A stretch of 64,000 nt of DNA from Methylomusa anaerophila (GTDB taxonomy: Bacteria > Bacillota > Negativicutes > Sporomusales > Sporomusaceae): positions 3,241,501 to 3,305,500 of the forward strand of contig NZ_AP018449.1 of assembly GCF_003966895.1 (NCBI RefSeq). Reading direction: 5' to 3'. The notes beneath the pieces are model-generated. The model saw only the letters and a program-made list of their open reading frames with translations, searched no databases and was not told the origin of the DNA. Below, one piece after another: positions 16,886 to 25,914 of the stretch. The first letter of the stretch is position 1, and every line of letters begins with the position of its first letter. Both the position numbers and the translations under genes were made by a program.

Positions 16886-18422
16886 AGCTGATTCTGCGGC
16901 CATACATGAGTACGGCATTTCCGGAGTTGTATTAATGGAAAATGCCGGCGTGGAAGTTGTTAGGCGCATAGAGGCTGTATTAGAAGCAGTTTCCGATAAA
17001 AAAGTTTGTATCTTAGCCGGAACAGGTAACAATGGCGGGGATGGGTACGTGATCGCCAGACACTTAGCGAATAGAGACGCAAAAGTAAAGGTATATCTCT
17101 TTGGTGAGAGAAGTGCAATATCCGGAGATGCCAAAACTAATTTGGATATTATTTTCAAAATGAGGCTTGAAATCTTGGAAATTAAGGAAAACGCCGGTAC
17201 GCGTGAGTGGAATAAGCTGAAAATTGCTCTGAATTTAACCGACTGCATAGTGGACTCCCTTCTTGGAACAGGCTTTCACGGTGAAATTACCGGCAACTTG
17301 GCCCAGGCAATTGATATCATCAATCAATCAGGTAAGCCGGTAATTGCAGTAGACATACCTTCAGGAGTGAATGCGGACACCGGGCAAATCTCAGGAACTG
17401 CAGTGAAGGCAACTCACACGGTGACTTTCGCATTGCCCAAACCTGGCCTTTTCATGTACCCTGGTGCGGAATATGCCGGAGAGCTAACAATAGCTGATAT
17501 TGGCATTCCTGCCGCAATATTATCTGATAACACAATTCGACAGAATATAATTACCTTAAATCTGGCCCGTGCCCTGTTTCCTAAACGTAATCCGACCGCA
17601 CACAAAGGAGTCAGCGGCCGGGTAGGGGTAATTGCGGGCAGTGTAGGGCTGAGCGGGGCGGCGGCTATGGCTTCAATGGGAGCGCTTCGCGCCGGGGCGG
17701 GACTTGTTACATTAGGTATACCAGCAGGTCTAAACGCTATAATGGAAATCAAATTAACAGAAGTTATGACTGCGCCACTGCCCGAGACAGAAAAAGGGGG
17801 TCTTAGTCACGAAAGTCTTTCGGCAATAGTTGAAATGACCAAGGATAGCAATGTATTGGCAGTTGGTCCAGGATTGGGCAGGGAAGATGAAACAGCCGCT
17901 ACCGTTCGGGGAATTATTTCCACAGCACAGTGCCCCTTGGTGATTGATGCGGACGGAATTAACGCGCTGGAAGGATATACAAGCATATTATCAGACTGCA
18001 TTGCACTGCCTGTAATGACGCCGCATCCGGGGGAATTGACCCGTTTGACCGGCCTGTCCATATTGGATATAAACAGGGACCGGATGCAAGTGGCGCGTCG
18101 TTTTGCTGCCGAATGGGGTTGTATTCTGATATTGAAAGGCGCTGCTACAGTGGTTGCTTTTCCTGACGGCGAAATATTCATCAATACCACCGGCAACGCC
18201 GGTATGGCTACCGGCGGTACGGGCGACGTTCTTACCGGCATAATTGCCGGATTAATCGCGCAGGGTATATCCAGTCACGACGCAGCAATTTTAGGGGTAT
18301 TTGTACATGGATTTGCCGGGGATATGGCTGCCCAATCCGGCATGATCGGGCTGGTCGCCGGCGATTTACTCAATGCTTTGCCGGCGGCAATTCAAAGTAT
18401 TCAATATGGTGTTGATTGGTAA
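16854..18422 (+). CDS. nnr: Bifunctional NAD(P)H-hydrate epimerase / ADP-dependent dehydratase
   Basis: A 522-residue repair enzyme that restores NAD(P)H damaged by hydration. The N-terminal YjeF epimerase domain (~1-215) starts 'MKVATAAQMREAD' and has 'GTGNNGGDGYV'. The C-terminal ribokinase-like dehydratase domain (~225-515) has 'VIAGSVGLSGAA', 'TPHPGELTRL' and 'GTGDVLTGIIAG'. ATG 16854 follows GAGGTGA and begins at the family's usual point. Confidence 0.95.
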   Translation: MKVATAAQMREADSAAIHEYGISGVVLMENAGVEVVRRIEAVLEAVSDKKVCILAGTGNNGGDGYVIARHLANRDAKVKVYLFGERSAISGDAKTNLDIIFKMRLEILEIKENAGTREWNKLKIALNLTDCIVDSLLGTGFHGEITGNLAQAIDIINQSGKPVIAVDIPSGVNADTGQISGTAVKATHTVTFALPKPGLFMYPGAEYAGELTIADIGIPAAILSDNTIRQNIITLNLARALFPKRNPTAHKGVSGRVGVIAGSVGLSGAAAMASMGALRAGAGLVTLGIPAGLNAIMEIKLTEVMTAPLPETEKGGLSHESLSAIVEMTKDSNVLAVGPGLGREDETAATVRGIISTAQCPLVIDADGINALEGYTSILSDCIALPVMTPHPGELTRLTGLSILDINRDRMQVARRFAAEWGCILILKGAATVVAFPDGEIFINTTGNAGMATGGTGDVLTGIIAGLIAQGISSHDAAILGVFVHGFAGDMAAQSGMIGLVAGDLLNALPAAIQSIQYGVDW

Positions 18423-18465
18423 TAATAGTCATAAGCATATAGCAGAAGAAAAGTATATAAAAAAG

Positions 18466-18495
18466 TTGACACTCTTCTATCAAGACTTATATAAT
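18466..18495 (+). promoter_or_regulatory. Sigma-A-type promoter of mazEF
   Basis: TTGACA (18466-18471) and TATAAT (18490-18495) are both perfect consensus boxes, separated by 18 bp, 41 bp before the antitoxin start. Confidence 0.7.
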
Positions 18496-18536
18496 ATTAC
18501 TATATCGAATGGCTGCATACTGGCGGGGGTGATGGT

Positions 18537-18812
18537 GTGGCAGAATTGAGGCGTATAATGATTAGTATCCCGAACACGTTGTTACAGGAAGTAGACGGCA
18601 TAATAGCTATGGATAAGTTAAGTCGTAGTCAATTTGTCAGGGAGGCCATGAGGCTGTATATCGAAGAGCGGAAACGTAAAGCTGTTCGGGATATGATGAA
18701 GAAAGGTTATCAGGAAATGGCAGTTATCAATTTGGCTCTTGCCGAAGAAGGACTGCTGGCTGACGTAGAGACATTTGGAATGATGCCCGGCCTGATTGCG
18801 GAGAGTGAATAA
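18537..18812 (+). CDS. ndoAI: MazE/EndoAI-type ribbon-helix-helix antitoxin
   Basis: A 91-residue antitoxin that would bind and block the neighbouring MazF-like RNase and repress their shared promoter. The RHH domain occupies ~1-45 ('[16 protein letters not shown]', '[14 protein letters not shown]'); the C-terminal acidic tail ('[12 protein letters not shown]') is the toxin-binding part. GTG 18537 follows GGGGGTGAT. The toxin gene starts 4 bp after its stop. Confidence 0.9.
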   Translation: MAELRRIMISIPNTLLQEVDGIIAMDKLSRSQFVREAMRLYIEERKRKAVRDMMKKGYQEMAVINLALAEEGLLADVETFGMMPGLIAESE

Positions 18813-18816
18813 AATC

Positions 18817-19167
18817 ATGATCGTGAAACGCGGGGACATATATTATGCCAATTTAAGTCCTGTAGTAGGCTCTGAACAGGGAGGACACCGACCGGTACTG
18901 GTTATACAAAACGACGTGGGCAATAAGTATAGTCCGACTGTTATTGTTGCTGCTATTACGTCTCAGATTTCAAAGGCTAAATTGCCGACACACGTGGAAG
19001 TAACCGCCAAGCTGTATAATTTAGATAAAGATTCAGTTATTTTGCTGGAACAGTTAAGGACGATTGACAAGCGGCGCCTTAAAGAAAAAGTCACTCACTT
19101 GGGTGAAGAAATCATGGGGAAGGTAGACGAAGCTATTCGGATCAGTCTCGGATTAATACAACTTTAA
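18817..19167 (+). CDS. ndoA: MazF/EndoA-type mRNA interferase toxin
   Basis: A 116-residue sequence-specific endoribonuclease, the exact length of Bacillus subtilis EndoA. Family motifs '[21 protein letters not shown]', 'RPVLVIQND' and '[13 protein letters not shown]' are present, including the catalytic Arg of 'HRPV' and Thr of the 'AAITSQ' strand. ATG 18817 is chosen over an upstream in-frame start because it begins at the conserved N-terminus. Confidence 0.94.
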   Translation: MIVKRGDIYYANLSPVVGSEQGGHRPVLVIQNDVGNKYSPTVIVAAITSQISKAKLPTHVEVTAKLYNLDKDSVILLEQLRTIDKRRLKEKVTHLGEEIMGKVDEAIRISLGLIQL

Positions 19168-19185
19168 AATATCTTATTTGACTTT

Positions 19186-19211
19186 ATAGGCGGGCATACT
19201 GCCTATTTTTA
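19186..19211 (+). terminator. Terminator after mazEF
   Basis: ATAGGC and GCCTAT flank a 9-nt loop and are followed by TTTTT. Confidence 0.65.
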
Positions 19212-19242
19212 GTTTTGCTGTTAACTCTCGGCTTAAAGGGGG

Positions 19243-19362
19243 GAACTGCTTATAAACCGCCATTTGCGTCGTTGCTTCTGCGGTCCTCACTCCAACGTAC
19301 AACCAGTACGTTTGCGTTCCGGTCCTCGTCGCGCCTAGCAACTGACGATTTCTAAGCAGTTC
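19243..19362 (+). repeat. 120-bp palindromic dispersed repeat, copy A
   Basis: Ends are GAACTGCTTA and TAAGCAGTTC. The interior carries GCGGTCCTCACTCC, a GTAC-centred hairpin and GGTCCTCGTCGCGCCTAGCA, shared with copies at 24928, 29843, 50228, 62047 and 63694. It fills the gap between mazF and the next gene. A non-coding mobile palindrome (MITE/REP-like) is the best reading. Confidence 0.8.
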
Positions 19363-19510
19363 GCGGCATTTGGTAACCTAAGTAGAGACACGGTCCTTGG
19401 ATAAGTTCGGTAGGAATGATTACATATGTTGTATCCGCCAGGTAGCATGTTATGTTTATAGTATTCGTATTCGAGCAATCTGGTAGTAGGAACCGATTTG
19501 GGGGAGAAGA

Positions 19511-20386
19511 ATGCTGAGTTTTAAGAGATTAATGTCAGGTCTGTTGGTCGTAGCATGTATTGTTGCTTCACTGGCAATTGCGGGTTGCGGAGTAGGCCAG
19601 GCAGGCGGGGGAGCGCCGCTTACCGTCAAAGTTTTGGATGTGGGCCAGGGGGATGCTATATTTATACGTACACCGGAACAGACGGTACTGATTGACACTG
19701 GGGATATTCCGGCTAGGGATAAACTGCTCGCTCATTTGAGGAATCAGGGGATAAGTGCGTTAGACAAGGTAATTATTACCCATCCTCATGCCGATCATTT
19801 AGGCGGTATGCCTGGTTTATTAGAAACTTTTACGGTAAAACAGATTTTTGACAGTGGACAAACAACTACTTCCGGTCTTTATCGTCAATATTTAGGGGCA
19901 GTTCAGAAAAAAAACATTCCTTTTAAAGTGGTAACGGCCGGGGAACTTATTGACTTAGGCGGCGGGGTGACATTAAAGGTATTGGCTCCCGGCAAGCCTT
20001 TTATCACCGGATCTGATTCTGATCTTAACAATAATTCAATAGTGACGCAATTGGTTTTTGGCGGCTTTTCAATGCTTTTGGCGGCGGACGCTGAGCAGCC
20101 GGCAGAAGACCGCATGCTTAAAAAGTATAGTTCCGGACTAAACAGTACTATTCTAAAAAGCGGCCACCATGGCAGCCGTACATCTTCATCCATGCCTTTT
20201 CTCCGGGCGGTCAATCCTGAAGTTGCTATTATTTCAGCGGGTGTAAACAACGAGTATCATCACCCGCATCCTGCAACACTAAAGAAGTATGCCGACCGGA
20301 AAATAAAAGTATATCGGACCGATACCGACGGCACTGTGACCATTACCAGCGATGGAAAGTCCTATCAAATTTCCAAGGAGAAATAG
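19511..20386 (+). CDS. ComEC/Rec2-like metallo-beta-lactamase-fold lipoprotein
   Basis: A 291-residue exported lipoprotein. The signal peptide has a lipobox ending 'LAIAGC' (Cys ~26). The metallo-hydrolase domain has the metal motif 'THPHADHLGG', 'LLAADAEQPAEDRML' and 'KSGHHGSRTSSS', as in the C-terminal domain of ComEC. It lacks the ComEC channel, so it is not the competence pore itself; a secreted nuclease or phosphodiesterase role is inferred. DUF3006, its usual neighbour, follows 4 bp later. Confidence 0.88.
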   Translation: MLSFKRLMSGLLVVACIVASLAIAGCGVGQAGGGAPLTVKVLDVGQGDAIFIRTPEQTVLIDTGDIPARDKLLAHLRNQGISALDKVIITHPHADHLGGMPGLLETFTVKQIFDSGQTTTSGLYRQYLGAVQKKNIPFKVVTAGELIDLGGGVTLKVLAPGKPFITGSDSDLNNNSIVTQLVFGGFSMLLAADAEQPAEDRMLKKYSSGLNSTILKSGHHGSRTSSSMPFLRAVNPEVAIISAGVNNEYHHPHPATLKKYADRKIKVYRTDTDGTVTITSDGKSYQISKEK

Positions 20387-20390
20387 AAAT

Positions 20391-20615
20391 ATGAAATTAC
20401 AGGCGGTTATTGACAGATTTGAGAGTAATAAAGCGGTACTATTGTTAGTTGATAAGGAGGACAGTGTTGTAATCTGGCCCCGGCACCATCTGCCGGAAGC
20501 GTCGGAAGGTGATATCATAGACATTGAAATAGTTATTAATGAAGACGCTACCCGGCAGGCTAAAGCCGAAGCCGATGCATTGCTAAAACAAGTATTGGAA
20601 AAAAATAATAAATAA
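20391..20615 (+). CDS. DUF3006 family protein
   Basis: A 74-residue protein beginning 'MKLQAVIDRFESNKAVLLL', with 'VVIWPRHHLPEASEGDII', the typical DUF3006 pattern. The function is unknown, but the family is routinely encoded next to ComEC-like metallo-hydrolases, as here. ATG 20391 follows AAGGAG; an in-frame ATG upstream lies inside the hydrolase gene and is unlikely. Confidence 0.85.
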   Translation: MKLQAVIDRFESNKAVLLLVDKEDSVVIWPRHHLPEASEGDIIDIEIVINEDATRQAKAEADALLKQVLEKNNK

Positions 20616-20752
20616 TCTACAAATATAGCAATTCACATAATTTTTACAGGCTTTTTACCCTAAGCCCTGCAGGATTTTTGACATTTGCCGCGAAAATATC
20701 TTTCAGGTAGTGCAGATAATGGGGGGAAATAGCGGGAACAGGAGGTGCCTTT

Positions 20753-21925
20753 GTGCAGCGTTTAATTGTGTGGGTTTTGTTAGCCATGTGGCTTATGATG
20801 CCTGGAGTTCTGGCGGCTGAAGCCAAAGCATCCGGTGCATCGCAGGCTACCAAGGCACCTGAAGTCAAAGCGGTAACACTTGCTTCGGCTCTTAAGCCGA
20901 ATGCTGCAGGTAGTTCGTCCGAGACCAGCAAGAATATTGAGATTACAAATATTCGCTGGGCGAATCACACTGATTCTATCGCTGGAACCGACATGGTTCG
21001 CGTAGTGATGGATTCTTCAGGGCCGGTTGAGGCGGATGGAACGATTATCTCTGCTCCTACTCCCCGCCTGGTAGTGAATATAAAAGGGGCAAAACCGGGA
21101 ACAATAAATAATAATATTGCCTTTGACGGTAAGATAGTTGACAAAGTTAGTGTTACTGCCAATGCCAATGATAATATTACCAAAATAGTGTTTGACCTGT
21201 CTACGACCATTGAGGATAATGGCTATAAAGTTTTTACATTACCCAGCAATGACCAGGCTAATAAATCTTTTCGGGTTGTTGTTGATATCAACAAGCCTCT
21301 TCCGATACCAAATTTTTCGTTTACTGCCGGTCTGAAAGATAAGGTTATTGTTCTTGATCCCGGGCATGGCGGTTCTGATCCCGGTGCTATCGGACCTAGT
21401 AAGACACAAGAAAAAATGGTTACCCTTGCAGTTGCGAACAATGTTAAGAACCTTTTGGAAAAAGCCGGTGCGGTAGTGGTCATGACTCGCCAAAACGATC
21501 GGGACGTATACGGACCCAATGCCAGTGCGGTAAATGAGCTGAAAGCCCGGACGACTGTTGCCAACAACCGTAAGGCTGATGTATTTTTAAGCATCCATGC
21601 CGACTCCTTCACTGACCGGTCAGCAGGCGGGACATCCACATACTATTATTCGAAAACCCTGTATGATGCAATGCTGGCGCGCTCTCTTCAAGCCAGTTTA
21701 ATTGAAGCTGGACAATTGCAGGACCGTAGAGCCAATCCGGCCAATTTCTACGTGGTTAAAAATACACGTATGCCGGCGGCACTGGTCGAACTGGGTTTTA
21801 TTTCCAATCCGCAGGAAGAAAAGCTGTTAAACTCACCTGATTTTCAGCAGAAAATATCATCAGGGATTGTAAATGGTCTGGAGCGATTTTTTAGTCAGGC
21901 GGCGAGATTGAGAGGTGGGGAATAA
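20753..21925 (+). CDS. N-acetylmuramoyl-L-alanine amidase with AMIN domain
   Basis: A 390-residue exported peptidoglycan amidase. Signal peptide ~1-22, Ala/Ser-rich linker, AMIN domain ~60-170 (septal/peptidoglycan targeting), Amidase_3 domain ~200-385. Zinc and catalytic motifs are 'VLDPGHGGSDPGA', the Glu of 'TQEKMVT', 'LSIHADSF' and 'VELGFISNPQEE'. GTG 20753 follows AGGAGGTG. It overlaps the GerM-like lipoprotein gene (TAATG), so both likely act on the cell or spore wall. Confidence 0.93.
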   Translation: MQRLIVWVLLAMWLMMPGVLAAEAKASGASQATKAPEVKAVTLASALKPNAAGSSSETSKNIEITNIRWANHTDSIAGTDMVRVVMDSSGPVEADGTIISAPTPRLVVNIKGAKPGTINNNIAFDGKIVDKVSVTANANDNITKIVFDLSTTIEDNGYKVFTLPSNDQANKSFRVVVDINKPLPIPNFSFTAGLKDKVIVLDPGHGGSDPGAIGPSKTQEKMVTLAVANNVKNLLEKAGAVVVMTRQNDRDVYGPNASAVNELKARTTVANNRKADVFLSIHADSFTDRSAGGTSTYYYSKTLYDAMLARSLQASLIEAGQLQDRRANPANFYVVKNTRMPAALVELGFISNPQEEKLLNSPDFQQKISSGIVNGLERFFSQAARLRGGE

Positions 21926-22515
21926 TGCTTTATAAAACTAGATTGCTGCTACTGGCCGCAATGTTGTTGCTTGGCGTGATAATAGCCGGGTGTAGCGGTG
22001 GCGATGTTCCCACATCCCAGACAGTGCCGGACAGTTCATCCCAAACACCGGCTTCGGGTCTTGACTCTCAACCCGGCGGAACGTCAGAACACGGTACTGT
22101 ACAAATTACTGTCTATTATTCTTCCAAAGACGGAATGTATTTAGTTCCTGAGGTGCATAAGCTGGATAAGGCAACCGTTGGCAAGCAACCTGCCCGTACC
22201 GCGATGGAAATCTTGCTCAAGGGCACTAAAAACCAAGAATTGGTTAGCCCTATTCCCAGCGGGACCAAGTTGAAGAACTTCAAAGTTAAAGACCATATAG
22301 CTTATGTGGATTTTGATGAAACGCTGGTGAAAAACCATACAGGAGGTTCCACGGGAGAAATAATGACAGTCGGCGCCATTGTCGACACTCTGACCGAGTT
22401 TCCGGAAATACAAAAGGTGCAAATATTAGTCGAAGGCAAAAAAGTTGATACTATCGCCGGGCACCTGGATACCAGCGAGCCGTTAGGCAGAACAGAAAAC
22501 ATAATAAAACGATAG
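21925..22515 (+). CDS. GerMN-domain lipoprotein (GerM-like)
   Basis: A 196-residue lipoprotein with lipobox 'VIIAGC' (Cys ~23), a Ser/Thr/Pro-rich linker and one GerMN domain (~75-190) with 'ARTAMEILLKG', 'AYVDFDETL' and 'LVEGKKVDTIAG'. GerM proteins take part in sporulation and spore wall formation. It is one domain shorter than B. subtilis GerM. The start overlaps the amidase stop, so the two are co-translated. Confidence 0.88.
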   Translation: MLYKTRLLLLAAMLLLGVIIAGCSGGDVPTSQTVPDSSSQTPASGLDSQPGGTSEHGTVQITVYYSSKDGMYLVPEVHKLDKATVGKQPARTAMEILLKGTKNQELVSPIPSGTKLKNFKVKDHIAYVDFDETLVKNHTGGSTGEIMTVGAIVDTLTEFPEIQKVQILVEGKKVDTIAGHLDTSEPLGRTENIIKR

Positions 22516-22530
22516 ATAATAGAAAAATAG

Positions 22531-22571
22531 AAAAGCAGCTTTAGCTACTTAATGGCTAAGGCTGCTTTTCG
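22531..22571 (+). terminator. Terminator after the amidase-GerM operon
   Basis: AAAAGCAGCTTTAGC and GGCTAAGGCTGCTTTT form a long stem with a short loop. Confidence 0.7.
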
Positions 22572-22742
22572 TTACTCCGAGGCAGGTGGAATTCCTCCGA
22601 CCAAATACAACTTTTTTTTGTGCTGTGGTATACTAGCCATGCAGGAAATAATTACTGCAGGCAGAAAATAAAGTCAGGTGCTTAAGTCCTAGTGGTCTGG
22701 TATGGTTCTCATAACTACTACTGTGTGGAGGTGACTGCACTT

Positions 22743-23741
22743 TTGCAGCTGGAACAAGTTGGTGAGTTTGGACTTATACGTTTGCTGGCAACTGATACGA
22801 TAAACGATCCGGCAACAGTGGTAGTTGGAATTGGTGATGATGCCGCGGTATTTTTACCTGCGGCGCGGCAACTCCAACTTTTAACAACCGACATGTTAGT
22901 GGAAAACATACATTTTGACTTAAAAACAACGACACCTTGGCAACTTGGATACAAGGCAATTGCCGTAAATTTAAGTGATATTGCCGCCATGGGTGGCGTA
23001 CCGCGACAGGCGGCGGTGTCTCTGGCTTTGCCAAGAAATACTCAGGTCGAGTTTGTTGCCAACCTATATCAAGGAATGAAAGAAATCTGCCGTGAATTCG
23101 GTGTAAATATCGTGGGCGGCGACACTGTTTCCAGCCCTCAGGGGTTGGTTATCAACGTTGTTTTAACCGGAGAAGTTGAACCGGCAAATCTGGTTAAGCG
23201 CTCCGGAGCGCAAGCCGGTGATGTAGTGATAGTAACGGGAAACTTAGGGAATTCTGCCGCCGGCCTGGATATCTTAAATACAGAATGCTGGGAAGAATTC
23301 GATTTTGCCCGGCCGCTGGTGACAAGTCATCTTACGCCGCGTCCTCAGGTCAAGCTTGGGCAACTGTTAGCCGCTGCCGGAGCTTCCAGCATGAATGATA
23401 TTAGTGACGGACTGGGGAGCGAGTCCCACGAGATTGCCAAAGCCAGCGGAGTTGGAATGGTCTTATATGCTGACAGAATACCTCTGTCCCAAGAAGCAAT
23501 ACAAGCTGCCGCCAAGTTTTCAAAAATACCGCTTAACTATGCCTTATACGGCGGTGAAGACTACCAGTTGCTCGTGACTATGCCACCGGATAAATTTGAG
23601 AGACTTCGTCACCAGGAACAATTGCGTCTAATTCTAATAGGAGAAGTTACTGAAGCCAAAGATGAAGTAATACTGATATATCCTGATGGTACTACCGAAA
23701 AAATTGAACCACGAGGCTACAATCACTTCAGGACTGATTAA
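22743..23741 (+). CDS. thiL: Thiamine-monophosphate kinase
   Basis: A 332-residue AIR-synthase/ThiL-fold kinase that makes thiamine pyrophosphate from thiamine monophosphate. Motifs are 'VGIGDDAAVF', 'DMLVENIHFD', 'VNLSDIAAMGG', 'IVGGDTVSSP', 'DISDGL' and 'YGGEDYQLL'. TTG 22743 is preferred because GGAGGTGA lies 8 bases upstream; GTG 22731 would overlap that site. It begins a tightly packed group thiL-tsaE-tsaB. Confidence 0.94.
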   Translation: MQLEQVGEFGLIRLLATDTINDPATVVVGIGDDAAVFLPAARQLQLLTTDMLVENIHFDLKTTTPWQLGYKAIAVNLSDIAAMGGVPRQAAVSLALPRNTQVEFVANLYQGMKEICREFGVNIVGGDTVSSPQGLVINVVLTGEVEPANLVKRSGAQAGDVVIVTGNLGNSAAGLDILNTECWEEFDFARPLVTSHLTPRPQVKLGQLLAAAGASSMNDISDGLGSESHEIAKASGVGMVLYADRIPLSQEAIQAAAKFSKIPLNYALYGGEDYQLLVTMPPDKFERLRHQEQLRLILIGEVTEAKDEVILIYPDGTTEKIEPRGYNHFRTD

Positions 23742-23751
23742 GGGGGATACT

Positions 23752-24228
23752 ATGGTTGTTGAGACTGTCTCGCCGGACACCACTTTTCAATTTGGGCAGA
23801 GTCTTGGCAGAATGCTAAGAGCAGGCGATGTGGTATGTTTGTCCGGTGACCTGGGTGCCGGGAAAACGCTATTGACTCAAGGAATAACCACCGGACTGGA
23901 AGTAGAGGAAATTGTGACCAGTCCGACGTTTAGCTTAATGAATATATATCAGGGAAAGGATGCAACCGGTGCTGCCCTGAATATCTATCATTTTGATTTT
24001 TACCGTCTGGAATCTGCCGCAGAACTTATTGATATCGGTTTTGATGAATATCTTTCGGCTAATGGTTTGATAATTATTGAATGGCCGGATCGTTTTAGAG
24101 ATTACTTTCCTGACGAGTACCTTTGGATTGAGATTCAGGCTCATAGCGACGAACGTCGCCAATTAACTTTATTGGGATATGGTACTCGGTATAAGAAACT
24201 GTGTAAGGAGTTGAATCAAAATCGATAA
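23752..24228 (+). CDS. tsaE: tRNA t6A biosynthesis ATPase TsaE
   Basis: A 158-residue ATPase that supports TsaB/TsaD in making threonylcarbamoyl-adenosine at position 37 of ANN-decoding tRNAs. Walker A is 'GDLGAGKTLLTQG'; 'VTSPTFSLMNIY' and 'HFDFYRL' are family motifs. ATG 23752 follows AGGGGGA. Its 3' end overlaps the apparent start of tsaB. Confidence 0.95.
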   Translation: MVVETVSPDTTFQFGQSLGRMLRAGDVVCLSGDLGAGKTLLTQGITTGLEVEEIVTSPTFSLMNIYQGKDATGAALNIYHFDFYRLESAAELIDIGFDEYLSANGLIIIEWPDRFRDYFPDEYLWIEIQAHSDERRQLTLLGYGTRYKKLCKELNQNR

Positions 24229-24940
24229 GTATGTACTTGCGATTGACACAGCAACTCTAGTGTCCAGTATAGCTGTGGCTACGCCTGAAACTCTTATTGC
24301 CGAGTTGACACTTCAAGTCAGGAAGACGCATTCTGAACAGTTGATGCCTCACATTGCAAGCATTTTGGCAATGGCGGAAATAACCTGTGACCAGCTGGCA
24401 GCTATAGCTGTGAGTATTGGACCTGGATCCTTCACCGGACTGAGAATTGGACTTGCTACCGCAAAAGCGTTGGCTTACGCTCTTGCAATACCTATTTTGG
24501 GAGTGCCGACTCTCGCAGCGTTGGCTTATTCCTGCCCGCTGCCGGGAGTATACTTGTCGCCAATGCTGGACGCGCAGAAAGGCAATGTGTACCAAGCAAT
24601 ATTTGAATGGCGGGACGGTGAGCTGTGTGAAGTCATGCCTGCCCGGGTAGTGCCTTTTGCGCAGGCAAAAGACGAAATGAAAAATTTGCCGCAACCTACC
24701 TTTATCATGGGAGAGGCTGCGGTAATGTATCGCCAAGAAATTAATTTGCCGTTGTTGCCTCATGTCATTATGCCCCGGGCCGGTAGTGCAGCTATTTTGG
24801 CCCAAAAAATGTTGAGAGATGGGGTAACCCATGATGTTTATTCGTTAGAACCGCTGTACATCAGGCGCTCCGAAGCGGAGGAATTATGGGAAAAACGGCA
24901 AGCACAAGTATTCAGCCAAAAAGATGGGAACTGCTTATAA
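24221..24940 (+). CDS. tsaB: tRNA t6A biosynthesis protein TsaB, with non-canonical start
   Basis: TsaB is the non-catalytic partner of TsaD in t6A formation. The conserved beginning 'YVLAIDTATLVSSIAVA' is encoded from ~24230, but no ATG, GTG or TTG lies in frame between the stop at 24212 and GTG 24260. Starting at 24260 would delete the first core strand. ATC 24221 (or ATC 24215) after AAGGAG is the likeliest start, giving about 239 residues. 'SIGPGSFTGLRIGLATAKAL' is the ASKHA motif. The final codons and the stop lie inside a copy of the 120-bp repeat. The start is uncertain. Confidence 0.88.
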   Translation: MDKYVLAIDTATLVSSIAVATPETLIAELTLQVRKTHSEQLMPHIASILAMAEITCDQLAAIAVSIGPGSFTGLRIGLATAKALAYALAIPILGVPTLAALAYSCPLPGVYLSPMLDAQKGNVYQAIFEWRDGELCEVMPARVVPFAQAKDEMKNLPQPTFIMGEAAVMYRQEINLPLLPHVIMPRAGSAAILAQKMLRDGVTHDVYSLEPLYIRRSEAEELWEKRQAQVFSQKDGNCL

Positions 24941-25047
24941 ACCGCCATCTGCTTCGTTGCCTCTGCGGTCCTCACTCCGGCGTACGACCAGTACGCCTCC
25001 GTTCCGGTTCTCGATGCGCCTTGCATCTGACGATTTCTAAGCAGTTC
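24928..25047 (+). repeat. 120-bp palindromic dispersed repeat, copy B
   Basis: Ends GAACTGCTTA and TAAGCAGTTC. It begins inside tsaB and supplies its last codons and TAA stop, then runs up to 56 bp before rimI. Confidence 0.8.
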
Positions 25048-25102
25048 GAGGCAGTCCATGGTTTGAGTCAATACTTGCAGGCTTTATGTGAAAGGTGAAA
25101 AC

Positions 25103-25564
25103 ATGGAAGAATTTCTGATCAGGAGAATGGTCGTTGACGATATTGATGCCGTACACGCCGTGGAGTGTCAGTCCTTCCTGACACCCTGGTCGCGGACGGC
25201 ATTTGAAGAAGAGATGATATACAACGAACTGGCTCGTTACCTGGTAGTTGTTGCTAATTGCGAGGGTTTGTCTAAAATAGTTGGCTATGCCGGTATGTGG
25301 ATAATTGTGGATGAAGCTCACGTTACCAATATTGCCATTTCCCCTGGTCATCGCCGATGCGGCTTGGGCCACCGGCTGCTGGAGGAACTCATTAAGCAAG
25401 CCAAATGTCAAGGCGCTAATTGCATGACGTTAGAAGTTCGTCCATCCAATATTGTGGCCAGACGGCTTTATGAACGGCGGGGATTTGTTGAACGCGGTAT
25501 ACGTCCGAATTATTATACAGATACCCAGGAAGATGCACTTATCATGTGGCTGGATAAATTATAA
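25103..25564 (+). CDS. rimI: Ribosomal-protein-alanine N-acetyltransferase RimI-like
   Basis: A 153-residue GNAT enzyme predicted to acetylate the N-terminal Ala of ribosomal protein S18. The acetyl-CoA loop is 'ISPGHRRCGLGHRLL'; 'LEVRPSNIVARRLYERRGF' and 'YYTDTQEDALIM' are typical of RimI. ATG 25103 follows AAAGGTGA. rimI next to tsaB is a common bacterial arrangement; here a repeat copy separates them. Confidence 0.92.
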   Translation: MEEFLIRRMVVDDIDAVHAVECQSFLTPWSRTAFEEEMIYNELARYLVVVANCEGLSKIVGYAGMWIIVDEAHVTNIAISPGHRRCGLGHRLLEELIKQAKCQGANCMTLEVRPSNIVARRLYERRGFVERGIRPNYYTDTQEDALIMWLDKL

Positions 25565-25602
25565 TAAAAACGTGTTTCAAGAAACACGTAACCTTAATTA
25601 GG

Positions 25603-25832
25603 GAGTCTGTTTCAAAATGTTCAGATGCCCCCGTTGCATATGGCCTGCATCGTGCCGATTAGTTTTCTGCTACAGATAAGTTAGCATTAACAGACCGGGC
25701 GCGACGACGATTCTGATTTGGTTGGCTTAGCATAATAGTTTGTGCGGGGACGTGAGCGGAACAGTACAGAGAAGTACGTGGAGTGAGCGTCCGCAGGAGC
25801 AACAACGCAGATGGGCGTTTTGAAGCAGACTC
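25603..25832 (-). repeat. 230-bp variant of the dispersed palindrome
   Basis: Ends GAGTCTGTTTCAAAA (25603) and TTTTGAAGCAGACTC (25818-25832) are inverted. The right half carries the family core (GTGAGCGTCCGCAGGAGCAACAACGC on one strand, in two parts) in reverse orientation. The left ~100 bp are unlike other copies. It sits between rimI and the SASP gene in the gene-free stretch 25565-25958, which also holds a 9-bp perfect hairpin (25570-25589). Confidence 0.6.
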
Positions 25833-25914
25833 AAAAAAAAAGCCACTCGCGTGGCTAAGGGTGATTGTGTATTGTAACTTATGCATGAACTGATAAAATG
25901 GTGACAAAGTAGAG

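Noticed and set aside
24231..24260. ATG 24231 as start of tsaB
   Set aside because: It is in the wrong frame and meets a stop after nine codons.
24260..24262. GTG 24260 as start of tsaB
   Set aside because: It would remove the conserved first strand and the 'IDTAT' motif; kept only as an alternative.
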